A stretch of DNA of 64,000 bases from Hymenobacter ginkgonis. Its GTDB lineage: Bacteria > Bacteroidota > Bacteroidia > Cytophagales > Hymenobacteraceae. Location: assembly GCF_009755225.1 (NCBI RefSeq), contig NZ_WQKZ01000001.1:1-64000 (forward strand), given 5' to 3'. The stretch's first letter is position 1; each line of letters begins with the position of its first letter. Of the stretch, positions 26,917 to 34,791 are shown in pieces. The notes under the pieces were generated by a model. It was given only the letters and a program-made list of their open reading frames with translations. It was not told the DNA's origin and ran no database searches. The position numbers were made by a program, and so were the translations under genes.

Positions 26917-28263
26917 GTGAAAAAGCTGCTGCCGCTAGCGCTCCTGCTACTGCCCGCCACTGCCTTGCGCGCCCAAACCACTCCGCCCAAGGCCAACGAC
27001 ACTACTACGCCGCTGCACCTACTCAAGCCCGACTACCCCGTGCCCTACGGCCAGGCCAAGGCCGAGGATGTGCAGCAGGTGCTCGACCGGGTGTATAACT
27101 ACCTAAATGCGGCCACGCCAGCCGAACTGGTTGATAAAAAGACCAATGCGGCCATCACCGACCGCCGGAAATTCAACCCCGAGGCCATCATCAAGCCCGG
27201 CGATTTTCGGCTGACTAGCTACGAGTGGGGCGTCACGTACGCCGGCATGCTGCGGGCCAGCGAAGTCACCGGCGACCCCAAATACGCCGCCTACACGTTT
27301 AGCCGCACGAAATTTCTGGCTGAACTGGTGCCGTACTTCCGTGCGTACCAAACCGCGCACCCTGAGGCGAATACGCCCGTGCGCTCGGTGCTCCAGCCCC
27401 ACGCGCTCGACGATGCAGGAGCCATTTGCGCGGCCCTGATTAAGGCCCAACGTGCTGGCGCGCCCGCCGACCTGCGGCCGATGATAACCAACTTCATGGA
27501 CTTCATCATGACCAAGGAGTACCGCTTGCCCGACGGTACCCTGGCCCGCAACCGCCCGCAGCCCAATACCCTGTGGCTCGACGACTTATACATGAGCGTG
27601 CCGGCCCTGGCCCAGATGGGCAAGCTCACCGGCGAGCGCCGCTACTACGACGAGGCCGTGAAGCAGGTCACGCAGTTCGTGCCCCGCATGTTTGACGAGG
27701 GTAAGGGCCTTTACCGCCACGGCTGGGTGCAGGACATGGCCGAGCACCCCGAGTTTCACTGGGCCCGGGCCAACGGTTGGGCCATCCTCACCAAGGTAGA
27801 ATTGCTCGATGTGCTGCCCGCCGACCACCCCGGCCGCCCGGCCGTGCTGAAACTGCTGCGCGCCCACGCCCGCGGCCTGGCCGACCGGCAGGCCGGTAGC
27901 GGTTTCTGGCACCAGTTGCTCGACCGGCCCGACTCCTACCTCGAAACTTCGGCCACTGCCATTTACTGCTACGCCATCGCCCACGCCATTAACCAAGGCT
28001 GGCTCGATGCCAAAGTGTACGGCCCCATGACCCTGCTGGCCTGGAACGCCGTGAGCACCAAGGTAAACGCTCAGGGGCAGGTCGAAGGCGTCTGCGTGGG
28101 CACCGGCATGGGGTTCGACCCCGCTTTCTACTACTATCGCCCCGTGAACGTGTACGCTGCCCACGGCTACGGCCCGGTGCTGCTGGCGGGGGCTGAAATC
28201 ATGCAACTGCTTAAGCAGCATCCTTACAACATCAACGATAGCTCGGTGCAGCTGCTGAAATGA
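26917..28263 (+). CDS. glycoside hydrolase family 88/105 (unsaturated glycuronyl/rhamnogalacturonyl hydrolase)
   Basis: A signal peptide (KKLLPLALLLLPATALRAQ) exports a 448-residue (alpha/alpha)6-barrel enzyme. The family pattern includes YEWGVTYAGMLRA, HALDDAGAICAAL, TLWLDDLYMSVPAL, FHWARANGWAI and FWHQLLDRPDSYLETSATA. GH105 enzymes remove unsaturated uronic acid left by polysaccharide lyases, for example from rhamnogalacturonan. Asp residues in the LDDAGA and LDDLYM motifs are candidate catalytic residues. The start codon is GTG, as no in-frame ATG gives the signal peptide. No lyase is in the window. Confidence 0.88.
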   Translation: MKKLLPLALLLLPATALRAQTTPPKANDTTTPLHLLKPDYPVPYGQAKAEDVQQVLDRVYNYLNAATPAELVDKKTNAAITDRRKFNPEAIIKPGDFRLTSYEWGVTYAGMLRASEVTGDPKYAAYTFSRTKFLAELVPYFRAYQTAHPEANTPVRSVLQPHALDDAGAICAALIKAQRAGAPADLRPMITNFMDFIMTKEYRLPDGTLARNRPQPNTLWLDDLYMSVPALAQMGKLTGERRYYDEAVKQVTQFVPRMFDEGKGLYRHGWVQDMAEHPEFHWARANGWAILTKVELLDVLPADHPGRPAVLKLLRAHARGLADRQAGSGFWHQLLDRPDSYLETSATAIYCYAIAHAINQGWLDAKVYGPMTLLAWNAVSTKVNAQGQVEGVCVGTGMGFDPAFYYYRPVNVYAAHGYGPVLLAGAEIMQLLKQHPYNINDSSVQLLK

Positions 28264-28316
28264 ATTTCTTTTAGCCCACGGCCTACCCGCAGCCTAAGTC
28301 CTTACATGGGTACTAA

Positions 28317-28349
28317 GGGGGTAGGCAGGTGAAAAAAGCGCCTACCCCC
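28317..28349. repeat. GGGGGTAGGC/GCCTACCCCC inverted repeat
   Basis: GGGGGTAGGC at 28317-28326 pairs exactly with 28340-28349 around a 13-nt loop, and CCAAGCTAGC follows. It sits between the convergent GH105 and MDR genes. Arms and the CAAGCTAGC flank match the element at 11033-11077. Confidence 0.65.
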
Positions 28350-28394
28350 CCAAGCTAGCGGCCAAGCGCTGCCGTTTAAGCCCGCGACAAAAAC

Positions 28395-29405
28395 TTACCC
28401 TACCTGCACCACAATCTTGCCGAAGTGCGCGCCGCTGCCCATGTGCTGAAGCGCATCCTTGGCTTGGTCAAAGCCAAAGGTTTCGCCAATAACCGGCTTG
28501 AGCTGGTTGCGGTCGAATGCCTGAAACAGGTCGGCCAGCATCTGGGCGCTGCCCACGTAAATACCTTGCAGGCGCTGGGTAGCCAGCGGCAACATGCGCA
28601 AGTTGGGCGCCTCATCGCTCGGCGAAACGGCTCCAATCTGAAACACGGTACCGCCCGGTTTCAGGGCGCGTAGCGAGCGGGCCAGCTGGCCCGCTACTTC
28701 CACCACAAAGTCTACCCCCTCGCCGCCGGTCAGCTCCTTGGCTTTGGCTTCCCAGTCGGGGGTAGTCTTGTAATTGATGAGGTGGTCGGCGCCTAGTTCT
28801 TTAGCGCGGGCCAGTTTTTCATCCGAGCCGGAAGTGATAATAACCTGAGCCCCAAAGAGCTTGGCGATTTGTAGGCCGAAGATGGACACGCCGCCCGTGC
28901 CTTGCAGCAGCACCGTATGGGTAGGGCGCAACTGGCCCTGCTCGACCAGTGCGTGCCACGCCGTGACGCCCGCACACGGAAACGCCGCCGCTTCCTCAAA
29001 GGAAAAAGAAGCGGGCACTTTCACCACAGACGCGGCCGGAAAAGTCACGTATTCGGCCAGTACGCCGTCGGTACTCCCACCCAAGGAGCGGAAAACCTTC
29101 GCCGCGGTGAAAGGGCCGTCGTGCCAGTCGGGGAAAAAATTGACGGCTACCCGGTCGCCTACCTGCACCGTCGTTACGCCCTCGCCTACTTCGGTAACCA
29201 CGCCGGCAGCGTCGCTGAATGGAACCATGGGCAACACCTCACCGGGGTAGCCAAACCAGCCGTTGGCCAGGGCCCAATCGCGAAAATTAAGCGAGGTAGC
29301 CTTCACCTGAATCTTCACTTCGTGGGCGCGCACTGCGGGCTCGGGGCTCTCGGTCAGCTTGAAGTTGTCGAGGCTTTTGGGTTCGTGGAGTTTATAGGCT
29401 TTCAT
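28395..29405 (-). CDS. zinc-independent MDR alcohol dehydrogenase / quinone oxidoreductase
   Basis: The 336-residue cytoplasmic enzyme is a medium-chain dehydrogenase/reductase. The N-terminal GroES-like domain lacks the catalytic-zinc Cys/His pattern, and the Rossmann motif is GTGGVSIFGLQIA. Such enzymes reduce quinones, enones or aldehydes with NADPH. It is transcribed divergently from a TetR-family regulator, across a 232-bp gap with an operator-like inverted repeat, so it is a likely target of that regulator. Substrate is unknown. Confidence 0.88.
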   Translation of the reverse strand: MKAYKLHEPKSLDNFKLTESPEPAVRAHEVKIQVKATSLNFRDWALANGWFGYPGEVLPMVPFSDAAGVVTEVGEGVTTVQVGDRVAVNFFPDWHDGPFTAAKVFRSLGGSTDGVLAEYVTFPAASVVKVPASFSFEEAAAFPCAGVTAWHALVEQGQLRPTHTVLLQGTGGVSIFGLQIAKLFGAQVIITSGSDEKLARAKELGADHLINYKTTPDWEAKAKELTGGEGVDFVVEVAGQLARSLRALKPGGTVFQIGAVSPSDEAPNLRMLPLATQRLQGIYVGSAQMLADLFQAFDRNQLKPVIGETFGFDQAKDALQHMGSGAHFGKIVVQVG

Positions 29406-29539
29406 GAATTTGAAAATACAATAAATTGATTAATAGCAAGTAGCGAGACATAAGCTGAAAATGGCTTCTCGCTCGGCGCCTGTAGCAGCCGCGTGCCTTT
29501 CCTAACCCAACTGCTGGCGTTAAGTTGGAAAACCAGAAC

Positions 29540-29570
29540 ATTTCGACCACAAGTGCGTTTTGGTCGAAAT
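29540..29570. promoter_or_regulatory. operator-like inverted repeat upstream of tetR
   Basis: ATTTCGACCA at 29540-29549 and TGGTCGAAAT at 29561-29570 are exact inverted repeats with an 11-nt spacer. The site is in the divergent region and overlaps the area just upstream of a TATTTTTG box. A degenerate copy with identical spacing follows the tetR gene at 30313-30339. Autoregulation by the TetR protein is the simplest reading. Confidence 0.6.
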
Positions 29571-29576
29571 TTCACT

Positions 29577-29584
29577 TATTTTTG
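29577..29584 (+). promoter_or_regulatory. TAnnTTTG -7 box for tetR
   Basis: TATTTTTG fits the Bacteroidota -7 consensus. It lies 53 nt before the ATG at 29638 and immediately after the inverted repeat, so repressor binding there would block transcription. Confidence 0.4.
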
Positions 29585-29637
29585 GTGCCCCTGCTGCTTC
29601 CCGCCCCCACCCGCCTGTTCAGCCCACCACTATCCGC

Positions 29638-30246
29638 ATGGAAACGCTTGCCCCGCTTACGTCCAAAGAAGACCAGATTCGCGAGAGTATCATCTTGGCC
29701 GCTCAGCAGCTATTTCAGCAGTATGGCCTGCATAAAGTGACCATGGAAGACATTGCCCGCGCCATGGGCAAGGGCAAAAGCTCCCTCTACTACTATTATA
29801 AAAGCAAGGAGGAGATTTTCGAAGCCATGCTCGACCGCGAAATCGACCATGTGCTGGCCAAGGTAGCCGAGGCAGTAGCCCAAGCCACTACTGCCGAGGA
29901 AAAGCTCTACACTTTCTGCCTCACTCGGTTTGAGGAATTAGGTCGTAAGGCGGCGCTGCACAGCATTTTAGTGGGCGAAGTAATGCGCGATATGGAGTTT
30001 GTGCATCACATTCGGCGGCAATGCCGGCTGCGCGAAGGCGAACTGCTCAAGCAGATACTAACCATGAATAGCATCGCGGCCGGCCGGCCTGGCCTCAGCA
30101 TAGCTGACCTCGACGCCGTGGTATTTGTGGTGCTTGGGGGGCTGCACGGCCTCGACCAGGAGATGATTTTCAATGGCCACTCCACCTTGCTAGAGCCGGC
30201 TATTCGCATCCTGAGTCGGGCACTGCTAGCTGGGCTGGCCGCCTAG
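29638..30246 (+). CDS. TetR/AcrR family transcriptional regulator
   Basis: The 202-residue protein has an N-terminal TetR helix-turn-helix (ESIILAAQQLFQQYGLHKVT, MEDIARAMGKGKSSLYYYYK) and a helical ligand-binding C-terminal domain of unknown inducer. The start at 29638 is chosen because the longer frame would translate the operator and promoter region. The divergent MDR oxidoreductase is its likely target. The gene ends at a strong terminator (30280-30304), with a second operator-like site just beyond. Confidence 0.92.
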   Translation: METLAPLTSKEDQIRESIILAAQQLFQQYGLHKVTMEDIARAMGKGKSSLYYYYKSKEEIFEAMLDREIDHVLAKVAEAVAQATTAEEKLYTFCLTRFEELGRKAALHSILVGEVMRDMEFVHHIRRQCRLREGELLKQILTMNSIAAGRPGLSIADLDAVVFVVLGGLHGLDQEMIFNGHSTLLEPAIRILSRALLAGLAA

Positions 30247-30279
30247 AGCCCAAGGCCACGGAAAGTTAAATGTTTCATG

Positions 30280-30304
30280 AACGAGCCAAAAGGCTCGTTT
30301 TTTT
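30280..30304 (+). terminator. intrinsic terminator of tetR
   Basis: AACGAGCC pairs with GGCTCGTT around an AAAA loop and is followed by a run of T. Confidence 0.88.
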
Positions 30305-30312
30305 GATAACAT

Positions 30313-30339
30313 TTTCGACCGTAAACCGTTTTTGGTCCA
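30313..30339. promoter_or_regulatory. second, degenerate TetR operator-like site
   Basis: TTTTCGACC, then 13 nt, then GGTCCA repeats the TTCGACC-N13-GGTC layout of the site at 29540-29570. The right arm is partly decayed. It sits downstream of tetR and far upstream of the sigma factor gene. Confidence 0.4.
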
Positions 30340-30700
30340 TTAGACTAAAGTATAGGCTTGCTATTATTTACCCGTTGCCAAGCCTATTTCAAGAGGCTAC
30401 GGCCGCTTTTCCCAAACCCGTTTACGCTGCTGGTGGCAGCATTATTGATACGAGCCAGCCAAAACCCAGCACGCCACTGGTAAGCCTCAACTCCTGCGCT
30501 GTCCCTCACCACTTCCCTAACCTATTTAATACCCTTGCCAAATAGTGGCCGCTGGCCAAGCGTCTAACTGTTTTAAACCGATATAAGCTTATGGTTGCCA
30601 GCTTGATTACCTAAATCTGGCTGCCTTCATCTTTTCCCCAGCCAGCGCCAGCGTCCTTTGCTGCTCCACTGACTACTAGTTAATTATTAACTTCTTAGTT

Positions 30701-31339
30701 ATGTCTTTTGCCGCGCCTACCCCTTCAGCTAGCGTCGACCTGGCTCCCAAGTCGTTTTCTGCCAAAGCCCTCCGCGATTTTGCCTTAATTCAGCGTATCC
30801 TCGACCATCACGATGAAAAGGCCTACGCTGAACTGATGGCGCACTATCAAAAATCCGTTTACCAGTTGGTAATCAAGATGGTTCGGCAGTCCGACGTAGC
30901 CGAGGACCTAGCGCTCGAAGTCTTCGTTCGGGCCTTTCGTTCGCTGCATACTTTTCGGCCGGAATTTGCTTTCAGCACGTGGCTGTTTCGGGTGGCTACC
31001 AACTTGTGCATCGGGCACTTGCAGCGGCAGCGCCTCCCCACGGTATCGCTGAGCGCAACGCGGTTTGAGGGCGAAGAGACCTCCTTCGATTTGCCTGACC
31101 CAACGCCTACCCCGCAAGAAGCGCTCATCCAGCTCCAACGCATCGAGCAAATGCACTTAGCCGTGGGTAAGCTTCCCGCTAAGTATCAGCAGCTCATGCA
31201 ACTACATTATTTTGAGGAGCTGAGCTACGAGGAAATTGCCGAGCGCCAGCACCTGCCTCTGGGCACCGTAAAAGGCCAGCTGCACCGCGGCCGCGACCTG
31301 CTGCACCAATTACTGGCCCCTGCCCAGCGCAGCCTTTAA
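30701..31339 (+). CDS. ECF-type RNA polymerase sigma factor
   Basis: The 212-residue protein has sigma-70 region 2 (AYAELMAHYQKSVYQLV, SDVAEDLALEVFVRAFR, FSTWLFRVATNLCIGHLQR) and region 4 (LPAKYQQLMQLHYFEELSY, EEIAERQHLPLGTVKGQLHR). A Pro-rich linker joins them. It resembles RpoE-type ECF factors, which redirect transcription in response to envelope or other stress. No anti-sigma factor gene is adjacent, so control is not visible. A bidirectional terminator at 31439-31477 ends it. Confidence 0.92.
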   Translation: MSFAAPTPSASVDLAPKSFSAKALRDFALIQRILDHHDEKAYAELMAHYQKSVYQLVIKMVRQSDVAEDLALEVFVRAFRSLHTFRPEFAFSTWLFRVATNLCIGHLQRQRLPTVSLSATRFEGEETSFDLPDPTPTPQEALIQLQRIEQMHLAVGKLPAKYQQLMQLHYFEELSYEEIAERQHLPLGTVKGQLHRGRDLLHQLLAPAQRSL

Positions 31340-31438
31340 CCGGCTGGCGGTGCCGCCGAAGCAAAAGCTGGGGGTAGGGCGCTTTCGCCGTGCCACGTAG
31401 CGTAGCCGCCAGCGAGTCAGCCGGCAGGCCTTAAAATC

Positions 31439-31477
31439 AAAAAGAGCCAGCGCCGCACTTCGGAGCTGGCTCTTTTT
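31439..31477. terminator. bidirectional terminator
   Basis: AAAAAGAGCCAGC pairs exactly with GCTGGCTCTTTTT, with T/A runs on both sides. It serves the convergent sigma factor (+) and pruA (-) genes. Confidence 0.9.
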
Positions 31478-31494
31478 ATACAGACCTATGCAGC

Positions 31495-33162
31495 TTAAAA
31501 ACCGCCTTTGTCGAGGTTCAAGTCCTCCTTGGGTTCGGCGCCCATGAAGGGGTAGGGGTAGTCAGTCGGCGGGTTGAACGTCTCCTTGATGGCGCGCGGC
31601 GATACCCAACGTTGGAGGTTAAGTAGCGAGCCGGCTTTGTCGTTGGTACCCGAGGCACGAGCGCCGCCGAAGGGCTGCTGGCCCACCACAGCGCCGGTGG
31701 GCTTATCATTGATGTAAAAGTTGCCGGCCGCGTTCACCAAGCGCTTAGTAGCCAAGTCGATGGCGTAGCGGTCTTGCGAGAAGATGGCGCCCGTTAGCGC
31801 GTAGGGCGAGGTCGTATCGACCAGCTCCAAGGTGGCTTCAAAATCGGTAGCTTCGTACACGTACACCGTCACGACGGGGCCAAACAGCTCGTCGCACATA
31901 GTGGTGTATTTCGGGTTTTTCGTCACGATGACAGTGGGCGCCACGAAGTAGCCCTTCGACTTATCGTAGGTGCCGCCGGCCACGATTTCGGCGTCGGCAT
32001 CTTGGTGCGCGCCGTCGATGTACTTGGCGAGTTTGTCGAAGCTGGCCTCGGTGATAACGGCGTTGACGAAGTTGGTAAAATCCTCCACGTCGCCCATCTT
32101 AACGGACGCCAAATCCTGCTTCACGTAGTCGAGCACTTCGGTAGCAATAGTCGAGGGCAAGTACACGCGCGACGCCGCCGAGCACTTTTGGCCTTGGTAC
32201 TCAAATGCCCCGCGGGTAATGGCGGTAGCTACCGCTTTGGCGTGGGCCGAAGGGTGCGCCAAGATAAAATCCTTACCCCCCGTTTCGCCCACAATGCGGG
32301 GGTAGGATTTGTACTTAGGAATGTTCTGGCCAATCGTTTGCCAGATGGTTTGGAAAACCTTGGTCGAGCCCGTGAAGTGGATGCCCGCAAAGTGCGGGTG
32401 GTTAAAAATGACGTCGCCTGCCACCGGGCCATCCACGTAAATGAGGTTGATAACGCCGGCCGGCACGCCAGCTTCTTGAAACAACTCCATCAGCACCTGG
32501 GCCGAATAAATTTGAGGATAGGCTGGTTTCCAGACTACTACGTTGCCCATGAGGGCGGCCGAAGTGGGCAGGTTGCCCGCAATAGACGTGAAGTTGAAGG
32601 GTGTGAGCGCAAACACGAAGCCTTCGAGCGGCCGGTGCTCTAGGCGGTTCCACATGCCCGGCGACGACTCGGGCTGCTGCTGGTAGATTTCCTGCATGAA
32701 ATGCACGTTAAAACGCAGAAAATCAATAAATTCGCAGGCCGCATCAATCTCCGCCTGAAAGGCGTTTTTGCTCTGGCCGAGCATAGTGGCCGCATTTAGG
32801 CGGGCGCGGTAAGGACCGGCCAACAGGTCGGCTGCTTTCAGGAAAATGGCGGCGCGCTCCTGCCACGGCAGCTCGGCCCAAGCGGTGCGGGCGGCCAGCG
32901 CCGCGTCGATGGCCTGGGTTACGTGGCTGGCATCACCCTCGTGAAACTGGCCCAGCACCCGCTGGTGGTCGTGGGGCGGCGTAATGGGAAGCGTGCGGCC
33001 GGTGCGCACCTCCTGGCCGCCAATGTGCATCGGAATATCGCGCTGCTGGCCATTGAGTTCGGCCAGCGCTTGCTGCAATTCAGCGCGCTCCTTCGAGCCG
33101 GGCGCGTAGCCCTTTACGGGCTCATTGAGGGGGGTAGGGACGCGGAAAAAAGCGTTGGACAT
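31495..33162 (-). CDS. pruA: L-glutamate gamma-semialdehyde dehydrogenase (P5C dehydrogenase)
   Basis: The 555-residue aldehyde dehydrogenase oxidises glutamate semialdehyde (from proline) to glutamate with NAD. Family motifs include FALTPFNFTSIAGNLP, VVWKPAYPQIYSAQ, the Glu region VGETGGKDFILAH and the nucleophile Cys in YQGQKCSAASRVY. PYALTGAIFS and QQPFGGARASGTNDK follow near the C-terminus. It is the last gene of an apparent arsR-ferredoxin-HAD-pruA operon, 65 nt after the HAD gene. A PutA-type proline dehydrogenase is not in the window. Confidence 0.95.
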   Translation of the reverse strand: MSNAFFRVPTPLNEPVKGYAPGSKERAELQQALAELNGQQRDIPMHIGGQEVRTGRTLPITPPHDHQRVLGQFHEGDASHVTQAIDAALAARTAWAELPWQERAAIFLKAADLLAGPYRARLNAATMLGQSKNAFQAEIDAACEFIDFLRFNVHFMQEIYQQQPESSPGMWNRLEHRPLEGFVFALTPFNFTSIAGNLPTSAALMGNVVVWKPAYPQIYSAQVLMELFQEAGVPAGVINLIYVDGPVAGDVIFNHPHFAGIHFTGSTKVFQTIWQTIGQNIPKYKSYPRIVGETGGKDFILAHPSAHAKAVATAITRGAFEYQGQKCSAASRVYLPSTIATEVLDYVKQDLASVKMGDVEDFTNFVNAVITEASFDKLAKYIDGAHQDADAEIVAGGTYDKSKGYFVAPTVIVTKNPKYTTMCDELFGPVVTVYVYEATDFEATLELVDTTSPYALTGAIFSQDRYAIDLATKRLVNAAGNFYINDKPTGAVVGQQPFGGARASGTNDKAGSLLNLQRWVSPRAIKETFNPPTDYPYPFMGAEPKEDLNLDKGGF

Positions 33163-33227
33163 AGGGCCGGGGCGGGGGTTAAGAAGCTCAGGGATGAACT
33201 GAGGGGTAGGGAAGTACGGGTACTAGG

Positions 33228-33926
33228 TTACAGAAAACTACGCAGCTCATCCAAACTGCTGATTTCATGGGTAATTTGGGCGAAATGACGCCGCTTATCG
33301 GGGTTAAAATACACTTGGTCGATGCCGGCATTGTAGGCGCCAAGCACGTCGCATTCGAGGTTATCGCCAATCATGAGGCTCTCAGCGGCGGTGGCGCCGG
33401 CCTTGGCCAGGGCGTGGGCAAACATGCGCGGGTCGGGCTTGAGGCAGCCGCTGGCCTCGGACGTAATGACTTCTTGGAAATAATCCGTTAGCTTAGACGA
33501 GGCCAGCTTAATGTGCTGCACATCCTCGAAGCCATTGGTAATCAAGTGCAAGACGTAGCCCTTGTTGGCCAGGTAGCGCAGCACCTCGTGGGTGTGCGGA
33601 AACACGGCCGACTTAAGCGGCAGAATCGCCGTGAACTGTGCCGAAATATCGGCTGGTATTTCCTCCTCCGGCACGCCCAGCTTGGTGAGCGTGCGCACAA
33701 ACCGTAAGCTGCGCAGCTGCTGCTGGCTGATTTTATTGCTCTGGTAGAGCCGCCACAGCGCGTGGTTCACCTCGTTGTAGCGGGTAGTGAAATCGTGCAG
33801 CGTGAAGGTGCCGTAGCGCGCCAGCTGGTAGTCGTCGAAGAGCTGGTGCAGCGTTTCGGTGGCATTCGTCTCGAAGTCCCAGAGCGTATGGTCGAGGTCG
33901 AAGAATAGGTGGCGGTAGGCCTTCAT
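33228..33926 (-). CDS. HAD hydrolase, YjjG-type pyrimidine nucleotidase
   Basis: The 232-residue protein has HAD motifs I (FFDLDHTLWDFE), II (LITNG), III (Lys in GCLKPDP) and IV (MIGDNLECDVLGA). The cap and the LWDF sequence match the YjjG family, which dephosphorylates non-canonical pyrimidine nucleotides. It follows the ferredoxin gene by 24 nt and precedes pruA by 65 nt, so it is co-transcribed. A metabolic link with pruA is not obvious. Confidence 0.9.
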   Translation of the reverse strand: MKAYRHLFFDLDHTLWDFETNATETLHQLFDDYQLARYGTFTLHDFTTRYNEVNHALWRLYQSNKISQQQLRSLRFVRTLTKLGVPEEEIPADISAQFTAILPLKSAVFPHTHEVLRYLANKGYVLHLITNGFEDVQHIKLASSKLTDYFQEVITSEASGCLKPDPRMFAHALAKAGATAAESLMIGDNLECDVLGAYNAGIDQVYFNPDKRRHFAQITHEISSLDELRSFL

Positions 33927-33950
33927 AGGTGCTTGGGCAAGCCCAAAAAA

Positions 33951-34268
33951 TTAAGCTTCGTTCTCCAGAAAGTGGCCGGAAGGCACTGGGCCGCCCGCCA
34001 GATAGTGCACGATGCCGGCGACGTCTTTGGGCTGCACTTTGCCATACACGTCGCCCTCGGGGTACACGATGAGCGCCGCGCCCGGCCCTTTCTTGCAGTG
34101 CTTGCAGAGGTCGAGGCAGTTGCAGGTCTGAATGCGGGTGTGGACTTTTTCGCCGTCGAGAAGCAGGTTTTTAACGCCTTGTGCCTTCAATTCCTTCTTG
34201 AGCGCTTTGGCCACGTCGTCGCCGACGCCGGACTTTTGGTTGGTACAAACAAATATTCTGCGCTGCAT
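33951..34268 (-). CDS. thioredoxin-like [2Fe-2S] ferredoxin
   Basis: The 105-residue protein has the shethna-type/thioredoxin-like ferredoxin pattern: an early Cys (RRIFVCTN, residue 8) and a cluster TCNCLDLCKHC near 48-58. A GPGAALIVYPEG segment follows, as in the family. It carries one [2Fe-2S] cluster and probably serves as a small cytoplasmic electron carrier or sensor. The gene begins 13 nt after the ArsR-family regulator and is in its operon. Confidence 0.85.
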   Translation of the reverse strand: MQRRIFVCTNQKSGVGDDVAKALKKELKAQGVKNLLLDGEKVHTRIQTCNCLDLCKHCKKGPGAALIVYPEGDVYGKVQPKDVAGIVHYLAGGPVPSGHFLENEA

Positions 34269-34281
34269 AAAAAAGGCTGGG

Positions 34282-34680
34282 TTAATTGGCGGGGGTAGGG
34301 GGGAGCCAGCGGCGATTCTGGATTTTGTACGCCGCCAACTCGCGGTTCGACCACAGCGTTTGGTAAATCTGCTGGTCGCGCACGAGCTGCGGGTCGCGCT
34401 CCATGAGCGTTAATAACTGCTGAAGGAACTCGGCAGTTTCTTCCTTGAGGAAGTAGAACATCCAGTTATCGAGGCGGCGCACGCCTACGAGGCCCGCATT
34501 CTTAAGATAGGCGAGCTGGCGCGACGTTTTGGTCTGGGTAAAATCGAGCACTTGCTCGAGGTCGCCCACCACCATCTCGTGGTTGCGCCACAGCAAATGC
34601 AGCATCCGAACGCGGCTTTCGTCGCCGAGCGCTTTAAAAAGTTGTTGCCCAAATGCAACCGGGAAATGTTTTAAACGCAT
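34282..34680 (-). CDS. ArsR family winged-helix regulator
   Basis: The 132-residue protein has the ArsR winged helix (LFKALGDESRVRMLHLLW, VVGDLEQVLDFTQTKTSRQLAYLKNAGLVGVRR). It lacks the Cys-x-Cys metal site of classic ArsR/SmtB in the recognition helix, so the signal may not be a metal. It leads the ferredoxin-HAD-pruA operon and has a TACTTTTG box 40 nt upstream. A CCGGCC/GGCCGG inverted repeat lies between this promoter and the divergent one, a plausible autoregulatory operator. Confidence 0.88.
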   Translation of the reverse strand: MRLKHFPVAFGQQLFKALGDESRVRMLHLLWRNHEMVVGDLEQVLDFTQTKTSRQLAYLKNAGLVGVRRLDNWMFYFLKEETAEFLQQLLTLMERDPQLVRDQQIYQTLWSNRELAAYKIQNRRWLPPTPAN

Positions 34681-34720
34681 CTGCCGTTGAGTAAGACTGC
34701 CCTGAGCCCAGCCGGTTGCC

Positions 34721-34728
34721 CAAAAGTA
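34721..34728 (-). promoter_or_regulatory. TAnnTTTG -7 box for the arsR operon
   Basis: Read on the minus strand this is TACTTTTG, 40 nt before the ArsR ATG at 34680. Confidence 0.55.
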
Positions 34729-34731
34729 CGA

Positions 34732-34748
34732 CCGGCCGCGCAGGCCGG
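34732..34748. promoter_or_regulatory. operator-like inverted repeat between divergent promoters
   Basis: CCGGCC and GGCCGG flank the spacer GCGCA. It lies exactly between TACTTTTG (-) and TATATTTG (+), so a protein bound here could affect both promoters. Confidence 0.4.
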
Positions 34749-34752
34749 CTCG

Positions 34753-34760
34753 TATATTTG
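34753..34760 (+). promoter_or_regulatory. TAnnTTTG -7 box for the CarboxypepD-like gene
   Basis: TATATTTG matches the consensus and lies 32 nt before the GTG at 34792. Confidence 0.55.
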
Positions 34761-34791
34761 TAGTAACCGAAGCACGTTAAAAACCAGTCCC

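Larger units (their letters stand above)
30247..30700. other. intergenic region between tetR and the sigma factor
   Basis: It holds the tetR terminator at 30280-30304, a degenerate operator copy at 30313-30339 and then a moderately AT-rich stretch with no recognisable gene. A 91-codon frame starting at 30270 runs through the terminator and is not protein-like. Confidence 0.6.

Noticed and set aside
30270-30545. 91-codon frame after tetR
   Set aside because: It runs through a clear terminator hairpin with T-run and has no protein-like features.
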